Shown here: positions 1 through 5,031 of the stretch, piece after piece
Position numbering within the stretch: the stretch's first letter is position 1
Layout of the letters: each line of letters opens with the position of its first letter
Assembly (NCBI GenBank): GCA_003153075.1
Contig: PMBW01000332.1
Coordinates: 1-6,348 of the forward strand
Direction: 5' to 3'
DNA from: Dehalococcoidia bacterium
GTDB taxonomy: Bacteria > Chloroflexota > Dehalococcoidia > Dehalococcoidales > Fen-1064
DNA length: 6,348 nt
Translations under genes and position numbers: made by a program
The notes under the pieces: model-generated
Database searches by the model: none
What the model was told of the DNA's origin: nothing
Seen by the model: the letters and a program-made list of their open reading frames with translations, nothing else

Positions 1-52
1 TTGTAGCCTATATTACACTCTAATTTTTATTTTGTCAAAAATATTTTTTGCA

Positions 53-65
53 AGTACCAGGTACT
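53..65. promoter_or_regulatory. Perfect inverted repeat, candidate operator
   Basis: AGTACC (53-58), one A, then GGTACT (60-65) form a perfect 6-bp dyad with a 1-nt centre. It lies between a TTGCAA (48-53) and a TATATC (73-78) separated by 19 nt, the long spacing typical of MerR-controlled promoters. Alternatively, TACC/GGTA half-sites could suit a GerE-type dimer. Both kinds of DNA-binding protein are encoded directly downstream, so autoregulation is plausible. The dyad is seen; its function is inferred. Confidence 0.4.
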
Positions 66-98
66 ATCTTACTATATCGGTATGGTCACATTAGGTGA

Positions 99-127
99 TT
101 GTTGTGCCTGTCGATATAAAACATAAT
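99..127 (+). promoter_or_regulatory. Candidate sigma70-type promoter for the regulator-pilT unit
   Basis: A weak -35-like TTGTTG (99-104) is followed after 17 nt by CATAAT (122-127), a 5 of 6 match to the -10 consensus. Transcription would start near 134, giving a leader of about 80 nt. The -35 match is poor, and in such AT-rich DNA -10-like hexamers arise by chance. The boxes around the palindrome at 48-78 are a competing candidate. Confidence 0.3.
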
Positions 128-197
128 GAGTATATTCAAACACAATAAAAAGTAATCAAATACACCAGAATCAAATTTAAATTGCGCTCGCTGGCGC

Positions 198-205
198 GGG
201 GGGAG
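198..205 (+). promoter_or_regulatory. Strong G-rich ribosome binding site that decides the regulator start
   Basis: GGGGGGAG lies 7 nt before the ATG at 213 and 16 nt before the next in-frame ATG at 222, so the upstream start is preferred. Directly before it, GCGC (184-187) can pair with GCGC (194-197) across a 6-nt loop. This small GC-rich hairpin sits in otherwise AT-rich leader and touches the 5' edge of the site. Confidence 0.6.
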
Positions 206-212
206 TATAAAA

Positions 213-698
213 ATGGTAATTATGAACACTGTCAACGAAAAAGCAAATTTTAATCTGCCGGATTTTGACAAGAGCGGTAATCCCTACGTCTATTTAGTAG
301 ATAACGAGCAAAAAATGATGTTAATTCTCAAACGGGATTTAAATGAAATCAGTGGTAATACTTCTATGGATGAACCTTCGTCAATTCAGGAATTCATTAC
401 TGAAAAGGTGCATGGTTTACTCGATAGAATGAACAGTAACGGTCCGCTCAGTATGCGGGAAATGGAAGTTTTAAATTACGCCGCATTGGGTAAATCAAAT
501 AAACAAATTGCGGAAATCATTGGTCTGAGCGAAAGCACAATAAAAAATCACTTTTCCAGTACTTTAAGAAAATTACATGCCAATGACCGCACCCATGCCG
601 TGACATTAGCTTTATGCAATGGTTGGCTTAATGTCAAAAATATTTCAGAAGTGCTCGGCAGTGAAGAAGTCGCAGCAGGCGCATTGAACGAATACTAG
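213..698 (+). CDS. LuxR/GerE-type HTH transcriptional regulator lacking a receiver domain
   Basis: This 161-residue cytoplasmic DNA-binding protein probably regulates the genes that follow. A GerE-type helix-turn-helix spans about residues 78-141. It shows the family hallmarks: LSMREMEVL at 79-87, GKSNKQIAEIIGLSESTIKNH at 93-113 in which the recognition helix lies near SESTIKNHF, and a closing KLHANDRTHAV at 120-130. The first 75 or so residues are too short for a phosphoacceptor receiver domain and show no Asp-containing response-regulator pattern. They resemble no domain I can name and may carry ligand or protein binding. There is no signal peptide or membrane segment. The start at 213 is chosen for its G-rich ribosome binding site 7 nt upstream. 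It is the first of three closely spaced genes, 39 nt before the MerR-like gene. Its DNA looks more AT-rich than the pilT genes. The HTH assignment is firm; the target and signal are unknown. Confidence 0.88.
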   Translation: MVIMNTVNEKANFNLPDFDKSGNPYVYLVDNEQKMMLILKRDLNEISGNTSMDEPSSIQEFITEKVHGLLDRMNSNGPLSMREMEVLNYAALGKSNKQIAEIIGLSESTIKNHFSSTLRKLHANDRTHAVTLALCNGWLNVKNISEVLGSEEVAAGALNEY

Positions 699-709
699 AT
701 CATCCTGAT

Positions 710-736
710 AATAACTCCGGGTATATAGAGGTTATT
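710..736 (+). promoter_or_regulatory. Weak hairpin that could mask the ribosome binding site of the MerR-like gene
   Basis: AATAAC (710-715) pairs perfectly with GTTATT (731-736). TC (716-717) can extend the stem with GA (728-729) if G730 is bulged. The ribosome binding site AGAGG (727-731), 6 nt before the ATG at 738, would lie in the 3' arm. The stem is AT-rich and likely marginal in stability, so a role in translation is speculative. Confidence 0.2.
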
Positions 737-737
737 T

Positions 738-953
738 ATGTCGGTCTCAATAAACCATCAGACCTATTATATGATTGCGGAAGCCTGTGGGATTGCGGGA
801 ACAAATAGAAACACCTTACTGAGATGGATCAGAGAAGGTCGTTTTACAGATGTAAAACAAAGGGACAGGAACGGTTGGCGCCTTTTTGGGGAAGATGACA
901 TAGAAAGGCTAAAGAGCGAAGTCAATAAAATTGAGCAAATCGAAGAAAAATAG
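738..953 (+). CDS. Small MerR-like winged-helix DNA-binding protein
   Basis: A 71-residue protein made almost entirely of one MerR/HTH_17-type DNA-binding domain. Residues 12-33 form the helix-turn-helix (AEACGIAGTNRNTLLRWIREG at about 14-34). Residues 41-58 give the wing with the family's R-x-x-x-G-W-R-L-F followed by an acidic D-D-I-E-R-L helix. A short charged helix (59-71) ends the protein. Full MerR regulators add a dimerising coiled coil and an effector domain, which are absent here, so this is either a minimal regulator or an excisionase-like architectural protein. No integrase or phage gene is in view, which favours the regulator. The ribosome binding site AGAGG ends 6 nt before the ATG. 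The gene sits 39 nt after the LuxR-type gene and 47 nt before the first pilT, implying cotranscription. The domain is confident; the function is inferred. Confidence 0.8.
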   Translation: MSVSINHQTYYMIAEACGIAGTNRNTLLRWIREGRFTDVKQRDRNGWRLFGEDDIERLKSEVNKIEQIEEK

Positions 954-1000
954 CCGGTTTATTTTTAGAGTGTTGTGGTAAAAATTTCGTTGGGGATAAG

Positions 1001-2089
1001 ATGGATAGTGTTAAACTGCTAAAACATACGGTTGAATCACGTGCTTCGGATTTACATCTGAACGTTCATAGCCATCCGATCATGCGTGTAGACGGGACGC
1101 TAAGGCCTGTACAGCATGAAGAAATTCTCACTGACGCGGTTCTCCAGAAATTATTCGACGATATTACCAATGAAAAACAAAAAAAGGCTCTGGAAACAAG
1201 ACGGCAACTGGATTTCGCGCATGTCGTGCCGGATGTCGGTAGATTCAGAGTAAACGTATTAATACAACGCGGTTCCTTGAGTTTCACTTTCCGCGTGATT
1301 GCCAAAGATGTCGCGCCTCTAAATTCAATGGGATTGCCGGACATATATACGGAAATCACTTCGGCGCGGAAGGGATTGATCCTGGTAACCGGTCCTACCG
1401 GCAGCGGTAAATCAACAACGCTTGCCGCCATGGTCAACTATATAAATGAAACAGACAGCCGGCACATCATCTCGGTGGAAGACCCGATCGAATATGTGCA
1501 CCCGAATAAAAAGTCGATGATACTGCAACTTGAAGTCGGGAAGGACACCGAATCATTTAGCCAGGCGCTGTGGAATACCTTGCGGCACGACCCGGACGTG
1601 CTGGTCGTGGGGGAAATGCGCGACCTGGAGACGATCAGTGCAGCCATCACCGCCGCGGAAACGGGGCATCTGGTCATGGGCACGCTGCACACTAATGATG
1701 CCACACAAACCATCGATCGTATCGTAGACGTTTTCCCGCACGGGCAACAGGCACAAATGCGCGTTCAATTATCCCAGGTATTAGTAGGTGTTTTTTCTCA
1801 AGTGCTGCTGCCCTGCATCAAAGGCGGAAGGGTACCGGCGTGTGAGATCATGATCGCAAATTCTGCAGTAAGAAACAGTATCCGTGAAGGTAAAACGCAG
1901 TATCTGCAGAATGCCATCCAACTCGGTATCAAAGAAAAAATGCAGACCTTAAATCAAGCGCTCGCCAGACTGGTGGTGGACAAGCAAATTTCTGTTCAAC
2001 AGGCGATGCATAACAGCGTCGACAAAGAACAGTTAATGAATTTGATCGGCCTCAAGGAGTTCATACAGAAACCTACCAGTTCGTATTAG
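1001..2089 (+). CDS. pilT: PilT-family type IV pilus retraction ATPase, paralog 1
   Basis: Hexameric cytoplasmic ATPase of the PilT/VirB11 secretion superfamily, expected to power pilus retraction at the base of the machine. Its 362 residues are slightly longer than typical PilT. The N-terminal PAS-like domain (1-about 105) carries SDLHL at 16-20. The RecA-like domain follows with Walker A GPTGSGKST (131-139), Asp box IISVEDPIEYVH (156-167), Walker B VVGEMRD (202-208, catalytic Glu 205) and His box GHLVMGTLHTNDA (222-234). The C-terminal motif normally reading AIRNLIRE in PilT is AVRNSIREG here (289-297), so its central Leu is Ser. Residues 23-28 (HSHPIM) also depart from the G-x-P-P seen in the two sister proteins. 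GGGGA at 992-996 precedes the ATG by 4 nt. A hairpin and a new promoter follow, so it probably ends the first unit. It lacks the extra N-terminal domain and zinc site of PilB-type assembly ATPases. Retraction specifically, rather than another T4P motor role, is family inference. Confidence 0.93.
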   Translation: MDSVKLLKHTVESRASDLHLNVHSHPIMRVDGTLRPVQHEEILTDAVLQKLFDDITNEKQKKALETRRQLDFAHVVPDVGRFRVNVLIQRGSLSFTFRVIAKDVAPLNSMGLPDIYTEITSARKGLILVTGPTGSGKSTTLAAMVNYINETDSRHIISVEDPIEYVHPNKKSMILQLEVGKDTESFSQALWNTLRHDPDVLVVGEMRDLETISAAITAAETGHLVMGTLHTNDATQTIDRIVDVFPHGQQAQMRVQLSQVLVGVFSQVLLPCIKGGRVPACEIMIANSAVRNSIREGKTQYLQNAIQLGIKEKMQTLNQALARLVVDKQISVQQAMHNSVDKEQLMNLIGLKEFIQKPTSSY

Positions 2090-2118
2090 CACGAGACCGG
2101 TATTTACAAACCACAAAT

Positions 2119-2145
2119 AACAGATTAGCGCTCCGCTAATCTGTT
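2119..2145 (+). terminator. 12-bp hairpin after pilT paralog 1, possible weak intrinsic terminator
   Basis: AACAGATTAGCG (2119-2130) and CGCTAATCTGTT (2134-2145) are exact reverse complements around a 3-nt CTC loop, 29 nt after the pilT stop. The RNA stem is perfect, but the following tract is only UUU counting the stem end and is then broken by GACA. Termination may therefore be partial, or the hairpin may protect the upstream mRNA 3' end. Its last T is the first base of the next -35 box. Confidence 0.6.
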
Positions 2146-2173
2146 TGACATTCCCGATCGAATATACTATTGT
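2145..2173 (+). promoter_or_regulatory. Internal promoter before the duplicated-domain gene
   Basis: A perfect -35 consensus TTGACA (2145-2150) is followed after 17 nt by TATTGT (2168-2173), a 4 of 6 -10 match that keeps the key TA...T positions. A better hexamer, TATACT at 2163-2168, sits only 12 nt from the -35 and is badly spaced. Transcription would begin near 2180, leaving about 20 nt of leader filled mostly by the ribosome binding site. The -35 abuts the hairpin, so one intergenic block appears to close one unit and open the next. Confidence 0.5.
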
Positions 2174-2200
2174 GCAGTCAACAAACACGGGGAGGGAAAG

Positions 2201-2788
2201 ATGGATATGGCAGCCTCGCAATTAATAAAGCTTTATATGCCGACACAAGTGCTGATCGGCAGCATATATTACGCGCCAACCCCGGAAGCCCGCCTGCTTG
2301 ACGCACTGAATGGAGTATCAGATAGGGGACCGGTCAAAAAAGGCAGGTTCCTTGAATTAACGGATGTCACCATTCAGCATAACGACGGCAGAAAAGAAAA
2401 ACTGAAGATCTCCTACATCAATAAATCGATAGTGGAAATGGCAATCACCCTGGGTGACGCGGATATCAGCCGCGGCATCGGCGCCCAGGAAGGGGCTAAA
2501 TCATATCCTTATGTTGAGAAATCGCCTTTGCCGGTACAAATTGAGACTGCGGACTATGTAGTCTACGGCAATATGTATCACATGAGTTACCAGAAAGTGT
2601 GGAACGTTCTGGAGGACGCGCCGGAATTCTTACCGATTACCCATGCGCAAATCTACACCACCGTAAATAATACATTTGAGTCCGTTCCGTTTGTCGCCGT
2701 GAACAAGGACCACATACTATCTCTACAAGAAGAAAACGGAAGATCAAAAAACACAGGTTCGGCATCCCGCGACAAAAAATCCGGTTGA
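2201..2788 (+). CDS. Uncharacterised protein with an apparent tandem domain duplication
   Basis: A 195-residue soluble protein with no signal peptide, membrane helix or catalytic motif that I recognise. The two halves resemble each other. Residues 17-82 run G-S-I-Y, an Arg-Leu-rich helix with D-A-L, F-L-E-L-T, then I-S-Y-I-N-K-S. Residues 120-177 run G-N-M-Y, W-N-V-L-E, F-L-P-I-T, then F-V-A-V-N-K-D. Each half has the same order of G-x-[IM]-Y, short helix, F-L-x-[LI]-T and a closing N-K. This suggests two copies of a small beta-rich domain, joined by a Gly/Lys-rich linker (83-110). The last 18 residues (178-195) are polar and charged, probably disordered. It vaguely recalls the DUF6812-type proteins of Chloroflexota, but I cannot confirm this. 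A strong GGAGG (2191-2195) lies 5 nt before the ATG at 2201; the ATG at 2207 is less well placed. It sits between pilT paralogs and 36 nt before paralog 2, suggesting a pilus-linked role such as a motor adaptor. Function is unknown. Confidence 0.8.
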   Translation: MDMAASQLIKLYMPTQVLIGSIYYAPTPEARLLDALNGVSDRGPVKKGRFLELTDVTIQHNDGRKEKLKISYINKSIVEMAITLGDADISRGIGAQEGAKSYPYVEKSPLPVQIETADYVVYGNMYHMSYQKVWNVLEDAPEFLPITHAQIYTTVNNTFESVPFVAVNKDHILSLQEENGRSKNTGSASRDKKSG

Positions 2789-2824
2789 AATGAAATAAGA
2801 CAAAATCGAAGATAAAATATATAA

Positions 2825-3883
2825 ATGAAAATAGAAGCATTATTCCGCCTGGCCGTCGATACTAAAGCATCCGACATACATTTAAGGGTAGGTATGCCGC
2901 CGATTTTACGTATTAACGGACGTTTAGTGCGGCAGGAACACTATCTCCCTCTTACTAATAATGATATCGTCGAAATGCTCAATCAGATTGCCTCACCGGA
3001 ACAAAAAGAGCGTTTAGCCAAGGAAAAAGAACTGGATTTTGCCTATGCCCTTGATTTAATTGCCCGCTTCAGGATAAATGTCATGGTACAACGGAAAACA
3101 CTCAGTATAGCGTGCAGGATGCTGCCCTTTGTAGTGCCGTCAATCGATGAACTGGAACTACCGCAGATTTCTAAGGAATTAATACTGCAGCCGCGCGGGT
3201 TAATCCTGGTAACCGGCCCCACCGGCGTCGGGAAATCGACGACGATGGCCGCGATGATCCGCTACCTGAATGAGAACAGAGACTGTAATGTCATCATTAT
3301 TGAAGACCCGATCGAATATCATCACCAAAATATAAAATCAATTATTGCGCAGCGGGAATTGGGGGAAGATACGGATTCATTTCACACCGCGCTGGTCCGC
3401 GCTTTACGTCACGACCCTGATGTCATCGTTGTCGGGGAAATGCGCGATCTGGACACTATATCAGCAGCAATTACGGCTGCAGAAACAGGTCACCTTGTTA
3501 TGAGCACGCTGCATACCACAGACGCTGTGCAGACGATCGACCGTATGATAGACGTATTCCCTCCCGGTCAGCAATCACAAATCAGGTTACAACTATCCCA
3601 GGAAATGCTAGCCATTTTGTCACAAACCTTAGTACCCCGTGCTTCCGGAAAAGGGATGATAGCCGCCTTTGAGATCGTCCTGGCTAACCCTTCAATCCGC
3701 AACCTTATCCGTGAAGGCCGTACATACGAAATACCGACTTATATGCGATTACACGCGGAATCAGGCGCACAAAGTCTTGATGACGCATTAGCTAAATTGA
3801 TCAAGGCTCATAAGGTAACAAGGGAAGCGGCCTTGAACAAATCCAGCAACCCGAATCGCTTGGCACAGTTGCTGGTTTCGTGA
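2825..3883 (+). CDS. pilT: PilT-family type IV pilus retraction ATPase, paralog 2
   Basis: This 352-residue ATPase is the most canonical of the three copies. The N-terminal domain has SDIHLRVGMPPILRI at 16-30. Catalytic elements are Walker A GPTGVGKST (131-139), Asp box IIIEDPIEYHH (157-167), Walker B VVGEMRD (202-208) and His box GHLVMSTLHTTDA (222-234). The C-terminal motif SIRNLIREG (290-298) keeps the R-N-L-I-R-E core that PilT needs for retraction in vivo, so this copy is the best candidate for the standard retraction motor. The start at 2825 is set by alignment with the sister genes, because there is no clear Shine-Dalgarno sequence: the 36-nt gap is nearly all A and T, with only GAAGA about 14 nt upstream. 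Translation may depend on coupling to the preceding gene or on an unstructured A-rich leader. It lies 33 nt before paralog 3 and is presumably cotranscribed with it. Confidence 0.93.
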   Translation: MKIEALFRLAVDTKASDIHLRVGMPPILRINGRLVRQEHYLPLTNNDIVEMLNQIASPEQKERLAKEKELDFAYALDLIARFRINVMVQRKTLSIACRMLPFVVPSIDELELPQISKELILQPRGLILVTGPTGVGKSTTMAAMIRYLNENRDCNVIIIEDPIEYHHQNIKSIIAQRELGEDTDSFHTALVRALRHDPDVIVVGEMRDLDTISAAITAAETGHLVMSTLHTTDAVQTIDRMIDVFPPGQQSQIRLQLSQEMLAILSQTLVPRASGKGMIAAFEIVLANPSIRNLIREGRTYEIPTYMRLHAESGAQSLDDALAKLIKAHKVTREAALNKSSNPNRLAQLLVS

Positions 3884-3916
3884 TAACATGGGAATATTCA
3901 ATACAAGGATATTTAT

Positions 3917-4969
3917 ATGCAAATAAATGAAGCGCTTAAAGTAATGGTGGCCCAGAATGCTTCAGACCTGCATATCAGGGTCGGCAGTCCGCCAATATTC
4001 CGGATATTCGGGAAATTGACCCCGGCGAAAGATTGGCCTGCGGTTACGGTAGAAGACTCCCAAGAAATTTTTGATGCGATCACCAATGCGACCCATAAAC
4101 AGATTTTCGCGGAAACGCTTGAGTTGGACTTAGCCTACAGTGTTTCCGGAATCGGACGGTTCCGCGTTAACGTGGCGCGGCAGCGGGGAACGCTCTCTTT
4201 CGCCTTCCGCCTGGTGCCTTTTGTGATTCCCACGATCGACCAGATGCAGTTACCGCTCATCTGTAAAGAGTTGATACTGAGACCAAGAGGACTGATCATG
4301 GTTACCGGCGCCGCCGGCAGCGGAAAATCCACAACAATGGCCGCCATGATCGATCACCTTAATGAAACGGAAAGTAAAAATGTCATCACGATCGAAGACC
4401 CGATTGAATATTTACACCGGAATAAAAAATGCATAATCGCCCAGAGGGACCTGGGAGAAGATACAAGGTCTTTCGAGCAGGCGCTGATGCATACTCTGCG
4501 GCAAGACCCTGATGTAATTTACATCGGAGAAATGCGGGATCTGATAACAATATCCATGGCGATCAGAGCCGCCGAGACCGGTCACCTCGTATTGGGCACT
4601 TTACACACTACCGATGCTTCGCAGACAATCGACCGTATTATCGATATCTTCCCGGCCGGTCAGCAAGATCAAATCAGAATACAACTTTCCCAGGTGCTGG
4701 AAGCAGTCCTGATGCAATGCCTGCTGCCTCGTCTTGGCGGCGGTGGAAGAATCGCGGCTTTTGAAATTTTGATCGCTACCCCGGCCATCCGCAACCTCAT
4801 CCGCATGGGAAAAAGTCATGAAATCCCCAACGTTTTGAATATCGGTTCGAAAGAGGGAATGCAGACCCTGGACCAGGCTTTGGCAAAACTGGTTAAGAGC
4901 CAGTTAGTCACCAAGGAAGATGCTTTGATAAAGAGCAGTAATCCCGCCCAGTTACTCAAATTAATGTGA
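3917..4969 (+). CDS. pilT: PilT-family type IV pilus ATPase, paralog 3 with altered motor motifs
   Basis: This 350-residue PilT relative closes the + strand set. SDLHIRVGSPPIFRI (16-30) marks the N-terminal domain. The Walker A is GAAGSGKST (131-139): the usual Pro-Thr filler is Ala-Ala, though the Gly, Lys and Ser/Thr contacts for nucleotide remain. Asp box ITIEDPIEYLH (157-167), Walker B YIGEMRD (202-208) and His box GHLVLGTLHTTDA (222-234) look intact. The conserved HDPDV before Walker B reads QDPDV (196-200). The C-terminal motif is AIRNLIRMG (290-298), with the Glu replaced by Met at 297. In PilT, changes in this motif hurt retraction without abolishing ATP hydrolysis, so this copy may act as a PilU-like accessory or a differently tuned motor. 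AAGGAT at 3905-3910 lies 6 nt before the ATG. No terminator is evident in the 62 nt that follow. Confidence 0.92.
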   Translation: MQINEALKVMVAQNASDLHIRVGSPPIFRIFGKLTPAKDWPAVTVEDSQEIFDAITNATHKQIFAETLELDLAYSVSGIGRFRVNVARQRGTLSFAFRLVPFVIPTIDQMQLPLICKELILRPRGLIMVTGAAGSGKSTTMAAMIDHLNETESKNVITIEDPIEYLHRNKKCIIAQRDLGEDTRSFEQALMHTLRQDPDVIYIGEMRDLITISMAIRAAETGHLVLGTLHTTDASQTIDRIIDIFPAGQQDQIRIQLSQVLEAVLMQCLLPRLGGGGRIAAFEILIATPAIRNLIRMGKSHEIPNVLNIGSKEGMQTLDQALAKLVKSQLVTKEDALIKSSNPAQLLKLM

Positions 4970-5031
4970 CTTTGAACTTGCTTTAGTTTGCTGATGGTTT
5001 AGCCACTTCGCAATTAACAGGAATTAAGACG
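4970..5031. other. Convergent intergenic gap without a clear terminator
   Basis: Sixty-two bases separate the stops of pilT paralog 3 and the c-di-GMP gene. The best fold, GCTGA (4990-4994) with TTAGC (4999-5003), needs a G-U pair and has no T-tract. If transcription ends here it is not by an obvious intrinsic signal, so transcripts from the two strands may overlap. Confidence 0.5.

Larger units (their letters stand above)
1..212. other. AT-rich non-coding leader upstream of the regulator gene
   Basis: No credible gene lies here; stop codons interrupt the + frames. The stretch is strongly AT-rich, unlike the more GC-balanced pilT genes. It holds an A/T palindrome (CAAAAA at 36-41 and TTTTTG at 45-50), a perfect 6-1-6 palindrome at 53-65, promoter-like hexamers, and a short GC-rich island at 184-205 that ends in the ribosome binding site of the next gene. 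A minus-strand open frame at 86-271 is hydrophobic in translation, but it starts at TTG inside the regulator gene and is best explained by AT richness. Confidence 0.7.

Noticed and set aside
86..271. Minus-strand open frame of 61 codons encoding a hydrophobic, membrane-like peptide
   Set aside because: It starts at TTG inside the LuxR-type gene, covers the whole promoter and ribosome-binding region, lacks a good ribosome binding site, and its hydrophobicity follows from AT-rich DNA.
738..953. Excisionase of a mobile element
   Set aside because: Small MerR-like folds resemble excisionases, but there is no integrase, att-like repeat, phage gene or tRNA nearby, and the gene sits in a tight unit with pilT.
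1530..1727. Plus-strand open frame in another frame of pilT paralog 1
   Set aside because: It lies wholly inside a conserved ATPase coding region, is rich in Arg, Trp and Cys as out-of-frame translations often are, and matches no domain.
1001..4969. PilB or GspE assembly ATPases, or tandem copies of a mobile element
   Set aside because: The proteins lack the extra N-terminal domain and the zinc-binding Cys cluster of PilB/GspE and have PilT length and RNLIR motifs. No terminal repeats or transposase motifs flank them.
4990..5003. Small stem-loop between the convergent genes as a bidirectional terminator
   Set aside because: The stem is five pairs including one G-U, and neither strand has a T-tract after it.
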